From positions 48,546-112,545 of the forward strand of contig JBBBWG010033307.1 in assembly GCA_037176905.1 (NCBI GenBank): DNA of 64,000 nt. Direction: 5' to 3'. Below, piece by piece: positions 1-10,901 of this stretch; the stretch's first letter is position 1; every line of letters starts with the position of its first letter. This stretch comes from Azolla pinnata (lineage: Eukaryota > Streptophyta > Polypodiopsida > Salviniales > Salviniaceae). A program made the position numbers and the translations under genes. Below the pieces are notes generated by a model, which saw only the letters and a list, made by a program, of their open reading frames with translations, was not told the origin of the DNA and ran no database searches.

Positions 1-52
1 GGATGATCAGGACGATGATTCATGATGATGATGATGAGATGCGTTTGCTTAC

Positions 53-512
53 TTGGCAGTGTATTTGGCGAGCTCCACGTCTTCCCAGGCGGAGGCGCGG
101 GCCTCCAGGAGGTCGAACGCGCCGACGCCGCCGCCACCGCCGCCGCCGCCGCTGCTGCTGCGGGCGGCGCCAGCGGCAGCGCCGTAGTCGTACTTGGTGC
201 TGCTGTTGCTGTTGAAGTCATGGGTGCAGAAGTAGTCGGCGCTGTCGTCGTGGAGGAGGGAGTAAGGGGGGAGGCGGAAGTAATGGCGGCTCAAGTCGGG
301 GGGGCTGGCGGCGGAGAGGCCATGAGAGGGCCAGGAGGAGTTGGTGGGGTGGTTGTTGGTGAGGAGCGAGTGGGTGGGGGTGATCATCGAAGGGTGCTGC
401 AGGTGCTGGAAGCCGTGCGGATGATGGGGGTTGAAGTGGGTGAGGATGTCGGGGCGGCGGCGGCGCTGTTGCTGTTGCTGTTGCTGTTGCTGCGGCGGAT
501 GATGAAGCTGCT

Positions 513-543
<31 letters not shown>

Positions 544-580
544 ACGATGATGCGGATGGTGATGATGAAGGGAAGAGGGT

Positions 581-617
<37 letters not shown>

Positions 618-2021
618 GCCATCTGTCGTGGGTGATGGTGATTCGGCTGCTGCCGGGCTCGTCATCGTCGGAGAGCGGGCAGCTGAGCGGGGAGGGCCGC
701 TCCCGCGCCAGCTTGAGCTTGGCGAGGTGGCAGTCGCGCAGCTCCACGCGCGGCGGGCCGCCGCCGTCGTCGTCGTCCCCGGCCGCCGCCGTGCTGCTGC
801 GGGCCGACGCCGCCGCCGTCGACCTCCTCCTCGTCGGGGTGTTGTGCCTGGGAGGACTGCCGCCGCCGAACATCGTGGACGTCGTCGCCGTCGCCGTCAC
901 AGCTGCCGCCGCCGCCGCCGCCGCCGTCATCGGCAGGTCCGTGTCGGTCCCCACCTCCTTCATCGAGCGGCGCGCAGCCGCCGCCCGATGCTGCTGCTGC
1001 TGCTGCTGCTGATGTTGATGATGCTGATGATGATGATGCTGATGCTGATGCTGCTGATGCTGATGATGCTGATGATGATGATGATGGGGCTGCGGGTGCA
1101 GCTGAGGAGAGCGTGCGCCGCAGCTGATTCGGGCAGCATGCGCGTCCCATGCGATCTGCGGATCTTTATCTGCTGCTGCTGCTGCTGCTGCCGCGCCGCC
1201 TAGCAGCAGCACCGACCACAGCAGTAATGGCAGTTAAGTAGGGGGCGGGGGGCCCCTTCAGGATCATGCGGACGGTCTCATCACAGGCAGCTTCGCTAGC
1301 TAGCTAGCTAGCTCTATACATATAGAGGTAATCAGAGAGGCTAATCACTCGTAGCAGCCCCTAAGATCACCCTCGCCGGAAGGCCTCGCACGTGGCTCAA
1401 AAACCAAGCCCCGAACCACGATGAATCAAAACCCGAGAGAGGGAGAGAGAGAGAGAGAGAGGGAGAGAGAAAGAAAGAAAGAAAGAAAGAGTATGGAAGC
1501 ATGAATGAATGAAGGAAGGAAGGAAGGAAGGAAGGAATACCTAGCCATAGCTTTCTAGCAGCGTGTGCGGCCATGTCGGCGTCGCCCCCGGCTTTCGGGA
1601 ACGCCGAGAAAGGAAGAGCATTAGCAGCACCGCCATCGCCGGCGGCGGTAGCAGCAGCGGCGTTCGGAGAGGTTGCTGCAGCGGCCATGGCGACGAGCTT
1701 CTGAGGTGAATAATTCTGCGCCGCCGCGCCGCCGCCGCCGCCGCCGCCGTGCTTTCCTCCTGCAGATGAGGATGAGGATGATGCCGACGGGGTGGACGGC
1801 AGCTGCTTCATGATCCACCTGTCGGCGTCGTCCCACTTGGACGACAACGACAGCCGCCCTCCCGTCACCGCCCCCGCTCTGCTCGCCGATCTCGTCGCGA
1901 ATCCTCGATTTCCGGCCTTCATCGCCTCCTCCTCCTCCTCCTCCTCCTCCTCCTCCTCGTCTTCGTCTATGGCGTGATTCGCTTCCTCCCCTCTGCTGCT
2001 GCTGCTCTGCTCGTGGTTCAT
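53..2021 (-). CDS. Long-type remorin, 5' two exons (partial, continues off left edge)
   Basis: Plant remorins are plasma-membrane nanodomain scaffold proteins. Exon 1 (2021..1541) starts at an ATG giving MNHEQSSSS. It has an acidic Glu run and the stretch SKWDDADRWI, which is typical of long remorins. It ends in phase 1 at a GTATTC donor. Exon 2 (1199..53) joins in frame and carries KEVGTDTDLPMT, resembling the 'DMGTEMTP' element of long remorins, plus poly-Gly, poly-His/Gln and Ser/Ala tracts. It ends with the start of the Remorin_C coiled coil (LLEARASAWEDVELAKYTA) at a GTAAGC donor. The rest of the C-terminal domain and the membrane anchor lie left of the window. About 540 residues are visible. 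His/Gln and Gly runs come from CAT/CAG/GGC microsatellites and make the N-terminal half mostly low complexity. The intron (1200..1540) begins with a CCTT repeat right after the donor. Family assignment rests on three short motifs in the right order. Confidence 0.78.
1437..1540. repeat. GA / GAAA / GGAA microsatellites inside remorin intron 1
   Basis: Consecutive short tandem tracts (GA, then GAAA, GAAT and GGAA) fill the 5' end of the remorin intron, so on the gene strand the donor GT is followed at once by CCTT repeats. A separate TTCG tetranucleotide run at 2064..2098 lies in the probable 5' leader of the same gene. Confidence 0.8.
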
Positions 2022-2800
2022 CGCCACTGCTTCCCCTGCTCCGCATTACAGGCTTTGCATGATGAATCCATTCGTTCGTTCGTTCGTTCGTTCGTTCCTT
2101 CATTTGCTCCTACTCAATCACCATCTCTACCGCAATCGATTCCCTTCACCACACGCCTCACTCACCTGCACTGCCGACGAATCCACCGGCGTACGGATCG
2201 CCCGAACACGACTCTTCCATGCACGATTCTTGATCTGCCCGAAAAAAGAAGAAGAAGAAGAAGAGAAAGCATCCAGCAGATTTTTAGTCACGCTGTCCCA
2301 TCGATTGTGAGGCTGGTTTTCAAGGCGGCGCTTCCGGGATTTCTGGATTACCTCTGGCGCCGGCGCCCAAATCGCGATCGGATTGGTCGGTGGTGCTCGC
2401 GGATTCGGAGCCGAACAAGTGGAGGACATCCCTGCAGTGGTTGGGGTCCTGCGACCACAGGATGGAGCTCTGCGAATGGTGAAGAAGGTCGTGGGGATGA
2501 AGGCCGGGATCAGACGGCTGGAGGAGGAGGCGATAATCCATGGAAGCTCTGGGAAGCAGCAACAAACAAGCACAGATGAAGAGGCAGAAAGAGAGAAAAA
2601 GACAGGAGATGGGCTCGATGGGGGGTTGGATATGGTGCAGCAGAACTAGAAGAACGAAGGAGGAGAAGGAGGAGGAGGAGGTTCCATGAATGTAGGTGTG
2701 TTAGCTGGAGAGCAGAGTAAGAAAAAAACAACAGAGGAGTTTTAACCTAAGGTTAGAACTTTAGGGTTAGGTTAAAATTACCTGCACAATGTCCATGGTA
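2022..2800. other. Upstream region of the remorin gene, no separate gene seen
   Basis: This is the probable 5' leader and promoter of the remorin gene. It contains a TTCG repeat (2064..2098), a GAA run near 2250 and a GGAGGA run near 2660..2682. Several open frames here have biased composition and match no family I recognise, so no CDS is called. Confidence 0.4.
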
Positions 2801-2810
2801 AAATTACTAT

Positions 2811-3140
2811 TATGTATGTATGTATGTGTGCATGCATGTGTGTGTGTGCATGTGTATGTGTGCATGTATGTATGTATGTGTGCATGTATTTATGTATGTG
2901 TGCATGTGTGTACGTATGTGTGCATGTGTTTATGTATGTATGTATGTATGTATGTGTGCATGCGTGTATATGTGTGTGTGTATGTGTATGTGTGTGTGCG
3001 TGTGCATGTATGTATGTATGTGTGCGCGTGTGTATGTATGCATGCATGCATGTGTGTGTGGATGTATGTATGTGTGTGTGGTTGGATGGATGGATGGATG
3101 GATGGATATGTGTGTGTATGTATGTATGTGTGGGTGTAGA
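2811..3140. repeat. TATG/TGTG/GGAT tetranucleotide satellite (about 330 bp)
   Basis: Imperfect tandem repeats of TGTATG and TGTGCATG pass into GGAT repeats near 3084..3106. All three plus-strand frames and the minus strand stay open and give Cys/Val/Met- or His/Thr-rich strings, as expected of a stop-free tetranucleotide repeat rather than of coding sequence. Confidence 0.9.
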
Positions 3141-4172
3141 ATCACCAAGTAAGTCCTGCATCTGGTAAAAAAAAAAACAGAAACCCAGTTCCGCCCATCA
3201 TCCGCAGCGATCGTTAACGATCTGCCGACGATTGGGCCGCTAGAAATCGGGAGTTCGATTGACCTTGCGGAGGGTTCCGCTGAAAGCGAGCTAAAAGTTA
3301 GAAAACCTCTGCTATCAACATTAGAAAAACCCCTGCTGGCATTACAGAAGAAGAAAAAATGCTCGATGATGCTCCGTCGAGTGGATCGGCGGAATTTAGC
3401 TGTTGGGTACTGAAACAAGGAGCGCCCGATGGTCCGTTGCATGCCCGGGCTTCGAAAACGAAACCGTTGCTTCCCAGCAGCAGCACCACCACGACATGAC
3501 TTTGCTGCTCCCCCCTCCCGACATCCATCGATCAGTACCTCGCCTCGATCGCAATGTCGACACGCAGAATCGCAAACCTTCTATAGGGGCTTTGGACGAT
3601 CATCGAGGAATGATGCTAACTGCAGACGAATTGGATCTGCAACTGACACGAGCTGTGCATCTGTACATCGACGAAGGTCACATGCCAAAAGTCCTTTCTT
3701 CGAGGCTTGTTTGCCCTCCTTGACCAGCTCGCTAAAATGTAAATGCCTTGCTTGTAAAATTCCAGGCGGATTCGTCGACACGATACGAAGGAAGCCCGGT
3801 GTTTGATAACCGTCTCGTGAATTCTTCCGCTCTTCAATGCTCGTCCGCGAGCTCCTTTGCGAACAAGAAGCCTGAGAACCGATGAAGTACAGAGGCACAG
3901 GGATCAAGCTTCGACATCCAAACCTTAAAGCGCTAGCCAAGGTATCGAACTGTTGTGTGGTTCATCCGATCGAAGATCTTTATAGCTCTTCAGCGCTCTT
4001 GTACGTCCTCCGACTTCATAAGTGCTCAATGAATTGTATGACAGTACTTTGTAGTTGAAAATTTTTTAAGTCATATTCTCTTCGCTTTGTATTGTCTCAG
4101 TATGAATCGCCATTAATGTCACGGAGAATGTAATAGAAGCCAATTTTGGTGATTGCCTCACGCATAAGAAAA
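3141..4172. other. Intergenic region, nothing recognised
   Basis: Moderate-GC sequence (3180..4010) passes into AT-rich sequence. Open frames up to about 120 codons occur on both strands (for example 3940..3581 minus), but none resembles a known family or shows clear exon structure. It could hold a decayed gene or untranslated exons. Confidence 0.3.
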
Positions 4173-4621
4173 GGGAAAATTTTAGACAAGTTTACAGAAT
4201 TATAAATTACATTTTTACGCCTATTAAAAATAGAAATTACAAATTAACACAGTTTTTAAAACTAACATGCGATTAATTGATTGATTAACACCATGTCAAA
4301 CTGATCGTGAGCTCAAATAACATCGAATAAACTGCTTGACTAACATTTAATTAATTGATTAACACAAAATTGTCATGTTAATCAGTTAATCAAATTCTAC
4401 AATTACTAACATCTATTAATAAAAAATAGTAAGGGAATCAATTAGGGTCAATTAGCGAGAAGCTATTAGTAATAAAATCAATTAATTTTATGCTAACAAA
4501 CTTAATTGAGTGTTAATTGTTAGTGGAAGATAAGAGTAGGCGTTAATTTGTAATTTCTAATTTTAACAAGCATTAAAATGTGAATCTATAATTTTGTCAT
4601 GCGTTTTTTGGTAATTTTCCC
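4173..4621. mobile_element. MITE-like element with long imperfect terminal inverted repeats (copy 1)
   Basis: A 449-bp AT-rich element begins GGGAAAATTTTAG and ends TTGGTAATTTTCCC. The ends are inverted complements, and the match extends inward for roughly 90 bp. Both sides carry the same inner motif, read as AGAAATTACAAATTAAC on the left and its complement near 4536..4560. The interior contains repeated ATTAATTGATTAACAC motifs and no coding capacity. Diverged relatives occur at about 20973..21351, 34246..34571, 45108..45408 and 61541..61760. The element is flanked on both sides by AAAA, so a target-site duplication cannot be read clearly. The terminal structure is clear; the superfamily is not known. 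Confidence 0.75.
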
Positions 4622-5670
4622 AAAAGCAAAAGGTAATACAATGAATTCGAGTCTCAACAATGTTATGCGAGAAAATGGTCAGCTAACAACCTTCAAGTGG
4701 TGTGAATCAGTTTAATAGGTGGTTTTAACATCTAATATTAGTTACGAGATTCCAAAGCTCAATGATCTCATGAATAAATATACATTTTTTTTTTCTAATC
4801 AACTTCCTTTATATTAGTTGTAAAAAATACATGGGAATCAAAAGAAAAGCACTCAGAACATCATAAGGAAGCGATTACAGAATAGGTCAGGGATATAACC
4901 ATATCGAAGGCTTATAGCACAAGCGCGATCGACCTTGTCCGATTCAGCAAACATGTCAATATCGCCAATGATCAAGGAAATTAAACGCTTAGTTATTATA
5001 GTATCTAAACTACCTATTTGTCAAACCGACCCTTGAGCGCTAACTAGTATAAATTGTTTCCAAGTTACTTGTACAATTTACACCGTCGACATCTTTTTAT
5101 CCTTGAAGACAAAGGAACAGCTAGAACCTCTTTTTTTTTCGCTTTCTCGTTGAAATAGTCAAATCTTTTAAAGACAAACGATTTTGTTGTAATCTCTTTA
5201 GGGAGTCGGTGTCACTAATTATCTTACAATGAAAGAACTATAATTGAAAACATGAATAAAAAATGTAATGACGGTCAAGTTATGAAATTTGAGGATAACA
5301 CACACACACTCTCTCTCTCTCTCTCAATTAATCACATTAACATGTATTGCTTCAACCGCTTAATCACTCCTGTGATCAAGTACTTTTACACAATAAAATC
5401 TAATCATTCCTAATCGAGCGCTTTGATCATTTCCGGAGTATGCGAATGCATGATCTCGGATCCAATCCCAACCGAGCTCACGTATCAACAAACAAGTAGC
5501 ATTTCGGTGTTTACACTCAGCATGTAAAAATGGATTGGAGCAAAAGACACAAAAAAACATGGTGCTTCAAGTGACCACGTTTATAGAGAGAGATGCGACT
5601 GACGACATTTGCATGTCGCCGACATGACAAATGGTTCCATGATCCGGAAGTGACCACATTTGGTGCAGCC
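4622..5670. other. AT-rich intergenic region upstream of the DTD gene
   Basis: No coding exon was recognised. A CA/CT dinucleotide run lies near 5299..5327. The last 100 bp before the ATG at 5671 is presumably promoter and leader of the deacylase gene; an in-frame upstream ORF extension (from 5593) has no family resemblance. Confidence 0.35.
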
Positions 5671-8445
5671 ATGAGAGCTGTCGTGCAGAGAGTCTTGTCT
5701 GCCAAAGTAGTGGTAAGTGCTTCTTCCTGCTCCTCCGCCATGCCCGAGTCCTTCCAATCTGCACTCGTTGGCCCTCGCATGTGCAGAGGCACGGCTGCTC
5801 TTGGAAGCAGACTATTGATGATTTGCCGTGGGCTCCTGTTCCACAGGTGGATGGCGAGACCATCTCTCAGATCGGTCCTGGCCTTTTGGTGCTGCTGGGC
5901 CTCCTCGAGACAGACACCGAGGCGGACTCCGAGTACATGTAAGTGTTGGACTGGTGCGCACGTCATCTTAGATTTTCTAATTAAACAGAGCTTGTTCTAG
6001 ATGTCTGTATGTGTATATGATGTATATGGATGTTGCACTGAAGGCAATGATACCTTTACAGCATGCGGAAGGTGCTAAATATGCGCATCTTCCAGAATGA
6101 GAGCAGTGGAAAAGCATGGGACCAAAGCGTATGTATCTTGACCCTTTTTTTTATCGTTTTGAAAAATTTACGCTACGGTATTGCAAGCGTAATCTCCATG
6201 GATATGCGTGGAATATCACTTATTTTTACTGGCTTCTCACTTCATTTTACGCATGATTTCGCTTATCTAGCTAGCTCTATGCTAGCGTGAAAACAGTGGA
6301 AAAGCATGACCCCATTTTGCATGCATTTGTTCACACGAATTTCTATTGTCTGTAAGGCAGCTTGCTGGCATGATCTTAGAGGTCTGTATGAACGTGAAAN
6401 NNNNNNNNNNNNNNNNNNNNNNNNNNNNNNNNNNNNNNNNNNNNNNNNNNNNNNNNNNNNNNNNNNNNNNNNNNNNNNNNNNNNNNNNNNNNNNNNNNNT
6501 TATAAAGAAAATAAAGTAAGATCAATCTTCTGTGAAATTTAACGCTCTAGGTAATTGGTAATATATGCACAGGTCATGCAACGAAATTATGAAATCCTAC
6601 TGGGTAATGCCATCATCTATGAGGCCTTTTAGCATATCATTTAATTTCTCATTTGTCACTTAATTCTGAAATTTCTTATTGCTTTTCAGTCAGCCAGTTC
6701 ACACTTTACGGCATCCTGAAAGGAAATAAACCAGATTTTCATGTTGCAATGACACCCCAATTGGCAAAGCCCTTTTATGATGCACTTGTTGGAAGGTTCC
6801 AGAAAGCTTATGCGGAAGATCGCATAAAAGGTGTGTATTTCCTTGGATCTTGCTTTGGGATTTCCCAATACAATGTTTTAGGAGTCATAACGAATATGAA
6901 CGTCTTGAGTTGGATACAAACTGTGACACTGTTGCACGAATCTAATCTATGGTTTTATGATCCACAAAAAAACGTTTTCTATAGTAGGGAATGCATGGAT
7001 ATTGAAGTATCCATCTAAAAGTTATCTTAACCCCTTGCTGCAATAAGAATATTCACTACTGTCCGCCTATAAGTCAACTTTTTATGCAGTGAGTGTGGCT
7101 GTGTTCGTGTATGGGTGTATCTTTGTACACGTATGTGTCAGTATGTTTGCAAGAGGGTGTGTTGTACATGATGTTGCTTGTGGTTGGGATTGATTAAAAC
7201 CACTAGGTCTGACGACTTCTCTGTTTATCTATAGAAGTGCAAAAAGTGGGATTAGTATGGTAGTACGCGTTTGGACATAATTTTGAGTCGCATCTGTCTG
7301 TCTTTGTCTCGTTTATCCACCCTGAACATGTGACCCCTTGGGTGGGGGTGGAGTCACACTAGGCTCCACTTTCTCTCCTCAGCCCTAATCTCTCACAATC
7401 TCTCCAAGAACATTGCTATCTCTCTTCTTCCCTTACTCTTATCGAGGTAGTACATGGCTTTTCGTGCTTGAGCATGTACGATGCCGATGGTAGTGAACGA
7501 GGTCAAAAGTGTGACACTCACGACAGTCTGAGCTTGGGAATGTCTGGCCTCTTTTCTTAGTCATGAAAACACGTGGATGTATTGGATGATGCTCACGGTA
7601 CGTGTTGAGTAAGCTCAACGAGATGTGCCTCAAGATGGTGCCCCTAACACCCTCACAGAGGTGACCAAGTGGCGGTGTAGTCTAGAAGAAAAACATGTGC
7701 AGGAACCTGAAGGGCACTAGGAGCATTACAAAAGAGCTGATGAGACAGTATCAAATGCTGTGTGGACACAAAAGAAGCAGAAATGCTCCAAATAATTTTA
7801 TTTACGACTTTCAAGTTTGGAATTCTAGCTACTAGCTTTTTTCTAAAAACTGTATAGAACACGTTGCGAAATTTAGAAAACAACAATATATTATTTGTGT
7901 ATGAGCCCTTGCTTGATCGAATATGTGAAGAGTGATGGGCACTAGTAGCTCCACCCTTCAAATATGATTTATGGCTTAAAGTGAGTGAACCATCTCCCTT
8001 CCTGTAGACTGCTCAATATGAGTTTTTACCAAACAGATGGAAAAATCCTTTTTGGAGGTTCTTAAATCATTAGAGCCAATTTATATCTTCTGTTGCTTGT
8101 ATTATTGATGCTACGTTGAAGGATATGTCCAGTCATCTATTACATTTGAATAACTCAGATATAGGTAAACAGTGAGTTTTCTTCTCTGTTTGGCAATATT
8201 CTTCGATAATTTCTTTTAACACCACAATGTGCGAAACTCTTTCCTGAGAAAAGAGAGTTTTTTTTTAAATTCAAACAGATGGCCGATTTGGAGCTATGAT
8301 GCAGGTATGTGCCATTGATCTCAAGAATCTGTTATCCTCGAAATTTCTAGCTGCCTAAAACTTTTAAATACAGGTTCACTTGGTGAATGATGGACCTGTG
8401 ACAATTCAACTTGATTCCTGTAAATCTAATAATAGCAAGGACTAA
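5671..8445 (+). CDS. DTD: D-aminoacyl-tRNA deacylase (DTD), 7 exons
   Basis: DTD removes D-amino acids (and glycine mischarged on tRNA-Ala) from tRNAs, a translation proofreading step. Exons: 5671..5712, 5847..5938, 6062..6128, 6573..6603, 6690..6830, 8279..8304, 8374..8445. All junctions are GT-AG and the phases join to exactly 156 codons plus stop. The protein starts MRAVVQRVLSAKVVVDGE, continues with IGPGLLVLLGL, RKVLNMRIF and VMQRNYEILLVSQFTLYG (the SQFTL active-site motif), and has VNDGPVTIQLDS near the end, the second DTD signature. Length matches the family (about 145-160 aa). Exon 4 is only 31 bp. The N gap (6400..6499) lies in intron 3 and removes no coding sequence, because residues on both sides are contiguous in the family. 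Intron 5 is unusually long (1,448 bp). Confidence 0.93.
6400..6499. other. Assembly gap of 100 N
   Basis: Exactly 100 N, the usual placeholder for a gap of unknown size, lies in intron 3 of the DTD gene. The real length of the intron is therefore unknown. Confidence 0.98.
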
Positions 8446-9400
8446 ATGAGGCGCCAAGCATCATGTCAGTTCTTTTTGAATTTTCCAATGTATCCTTCAT
8501 GATCATGTACTATTAGTATCTGTTGATCATGCAGCAAGATTGCAATGTGAGGTCAGCATGGGAACTGATGGCAATTGGAACCAAAGAGGCATTTGATTTG
8601 GATGGATTATATTACTTTTATGTTGAACATAGACATCGATTTGGTTTCAATGATTATTGGAGCTTCCAGATGGTGATAATGTAGGCTAATGAAAATATTT
8701 GCCAGGGCTTTTTGTGGAATTGTATATACATTCATTACGTTTTGAATGTACTCGAAATGGCATCTGCAGCAAGATTGGCCTTGATTATATGGTAGTCTAC
8801 GTTTGGCAGCAAATTTTCTCAGTTTCATTATTGAACAGTGTGGAGCTAGGTAGAACCCATAGGGGTCATAAGGGAATTCATCAAACCTGTCGTACACAGA
8901 AACTGCAATCTAAGTGTGTTGAAATTTTGATCTCATGGTTCTAAACTTCAGTGCTAACTGGACATTTGGTGCTAAACTAGAAGCGTGATAAGCTTTGCAT
9001 GCTTGAGATTGTTAACTGTGGTTTTTTTTTTTTACTAACCAGTTTTATTGACTCGGTAAAGGAATAGCTTGTCACACATCAATTCTAAATTGATCATGTG
9101 TCGTATCACACGGTGGAATTGATTGATTGATTGATAATGGTCTTTGCACAACCAAAGATGCTGTTGCCCTTTTGCCATATGTAGCCTCAGGTGGAGATGG
9201 CACAATGAAGCAGTGACATGTACAAAGATTTAAACAGAATGGAGCAAATTATCTTATGGAAGACATCAGAGGAAGTGGGGCGGAGCAAGGTCAAGCGAGT
9301 GAAGACAGCAGGAGGCCCCAAGTCAACTGCATGGATGGCGAGAGCGAGATAGATACACAATGCAGAGGGATCTGGTAAGTGCACTCTTTGGCATACATGC

Positions 9401-9443
<43 letters not shown>

Positions 9444-9506
9444 AGAGAGAGAGAGAAAGAGAGGGATCTGGTATTATGCGTGTATTGCTCTGATTGGATT
9501 GGCATC
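8446..9506. other. Intergenic region between DTD and the AIR12-like gene
   Basis: This holds the 3' regions of two convergent genes. No coding exon was recognised. A GA dinucleotide microsatellite occupies about 9400..9464, next to the AIR12-like stop codon on its 3' side. A GATT repeat lies near 9118..9132. Confidence 0.4.
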
Positions 9507-10793
9507 CTAGGATGCAGGAATTGTGCAGGAGGTTAGTAGGAGGAACAGGTTAGTGAGCAAGAGGAGGAGGAGGCTGGAGACAATGGAAGCTGCAGCGGTG
9601 GCGGAGAAGGAGGAGGAGGTTTGATAGCCGGGGGGCCCAGCCATCTCGATGGTGGCGAATGTGGAGAGATCGGCGGGAGTGAAGCTGTGGGCCGAAGGGC
9701 GGAAGTTGGAGACAGAGTTCCCGCGGTTCCAGACGTGGTTGAGGACGGTGGGGGAGCCTGGCGGCAGCTCGAGGCGGACGTAGATGAGGATGGAGTTGCC
9801 GCGACTGATCTGGACCTGCATGTCGGAGACCTGGTAGGAGATGGGCGAGCACGCGAGCGGAGCCCCGCCCTTGGTCGCGGCCGTGACATCGTAGGTCAGG
9901 ATGGTGCTCCCGTTGGTCGCCTGGAACGCGATGAAGGCTTGGGTGCCGATCATCTGCCGCGGCGACTGCGGATTCAGCCCCCACCCGACCCACCCGCCCG
10001 AAGTCGGAGCTGTCCCCGAGAACAGCACCTCCAAGGTACGCCACTGGTACCCGTACTGATTCTGGTTCTGGTTCTGGTAGTTTTGATTGTTGTTGTTGTT
10101 GTTGTTTCCCATTCCGTTGTTGCCCGTTCCGATGTTGCCCATTCCGTTGTTGCCATTGTACTCGCCCACTCGCTTTGTTCCTCCTCCGATGCCGCCTGTC
10201 CCACCTACCCCGTCTCCGCCGCTGCCATCCCCAGGCCCACTGATGTTGCTCCCACTCTGCCCATTTCCACTGTTTCCACCACCTGGAACATCTCCAGTAT
10301 ATCCACCATTCTGCCCATTTTGCCCATTCTGCCCATTTTGCCCACTTTGCCCATTCTGCCCATTTTGCCCACTTTGCCCATTCTGCCCATTTTGCCCATT
10401 CTGCCCATTCTGCCCATTCTGCCCATTTTGCCCATTTTGCCCATTTTGCCCATTTTGCCCATTTTGGCCATATCCACCGTCTTGACCATCCTGACCGTTT
10501 TGGCCACCGCCATAGTTGTACCCGCTGCTGTCATTGTACCCCCCGCCGTACCCACCATATCCCCCTCCTCCCCCAGCCCCTCCGAGGTTCCATGCCAGCA
10601 TCGCGCCCTGCGACCTCAGGTCTCGGCAGCTCGAGAACTGCAAGCTCTGCCCCCTGAACTCGTACGACATCATACATGTGCCTCCTGCTCGTTCGGCTGC
10701 TAGCAACAGGAGTGCTACCACCACGGCGAGGAAGGGTTTCATGGCCATGAAGCAGGGCTCCATTGGCTCTCTGCCCCCAGTCAGCTTCATCAT
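9507..10793 (-). CDS. AIR12-like GPI-anchored DOMON protein with internal Gly/Asn-Gly-Gln repeat
   Basis: AIR12 proteins are apoplastic, GPI-anchored b-type haem proteins of the plasma membrane. This is a single-exon gene. The first in-frame ATG is at 10793; ATGs at 10763, 10748 and 10742 are nearer to the signal peptide (KPFLAVVVALLLLAA). The mature part starts with two Cys-containing stretches (GGTC and LQFSSCRDL) and enters the DOMON fold at GAMLAWNL. It is then interrupted by about 178 residues (71..248 from the first ATG) rich in Gly, Tyr and Asn, including about 17 NGQ/SGQ units. The fold resumes at YQWRTLEVLFSGTAP and SGGWVGWGLNP. The expected haem ligands can be seen: Met in RQMIGTQAF and His in PSAHSFTPADL. 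The C-terminus (a Ser/Ala-rich stretch, then a Leu-rich hydrophobic tail) fits GPI attachment. The repeat is in frame and free of stops. Confidence 0.85.
   Translation of the reverse strand: MMKLTGGREPMEPCFMAMKPFLAVVVALLLLAAERAGGTCMMSYEFRGQSLQFSSCRDLRSQGAMLAWNLGGAGGGGGYGGYGGGYNDSSGYNYGGGQNGQDGQDGGYGQNGQNGQNGQNGQNGQNGQNGQNGQNGQNGQSGQNGQNGQSGQNGQNGQNGQNGGYTGDVPGGGNSGNGQSGSNISGPGDGSGGDGVGGTGGIGGGTKRVGEYNGNNGMGNIGTGNNGMGNNNNNNNQNYQNQNQNQYGYQWRTLEVLFSGTAPTSGGWVGWGLNPQSPRQMIGTQAFIAFQATNGSTILTYDVTAATKGGAPLACSPISYQVSDMQVQISRGNSILIYVRLELPPGSPTVLNHVWNRGNSVSNFRPSAHSFTPADLSTFATIEMAGPPGYQTSSSFSATAAASIVSSLLLLLLTNLFLLLTSCTIPAS
10320..10465 (-). repeat. Nine-bp coding minisatellite (Asn-Gly-Gln)n within the DOMON gene
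   Basis: Tandem 9-bp units (plus strand TGCCCATTC/TTTTGCCCA-type) encode repeated Asn-Gly-Gln with occasional Ser-Gly-Gln. The codons vary slightly between units (TTC/TTT and AC versus AT positions), and the reading frame is kept throughout. Confidence 0.92.
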
Positions 10794-10892
10794 CCCTGGC
10801 TTTTGATTCGAAGCCTCAGTAATTAGTCTGAAGAACACGATAGTCAAGACACAAACAGCAATGCAACATCTCTCAGAGGTCTACACAACCAC

Positions 10893-10901
10893 CATATATA
10901 C
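10893..10901 (-). promoter_or_regulatory. Candidate TATA box of the AIR12-like gene
   Basis: On the minus strand TATATATGG lies about 100 bp upstream of the first ATG, a normal distance for a plant core promoter with a leader of roughly 60-70 bp. This rests on motif and position only. Confidence 0.4.

Noticed and set aside
2127-2649. Several frames of 80-200 codons upstream of the remorin gene
   Set aside because: Overlapping on both strands with biased composition; they fit a leader/promoter region better than a gene.
3581-3940. 119-codon minus-strand frame as a gene
   Set aside because: No recognised family, ordinary length for chance frames in moderate-GC sequence.
5593-5670. N-terminal extension of DTD as an organelle presequence
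   Set aside because: The upstream in-frame codons do not look like a transit peptide, and the family starts at MRAVVQR.
9621-10703. 360-codon plus-strand frame with Pro-Ile-Leu repeats
   Set aside because: Antisense of the NGQ repeat of the DOMON gene.
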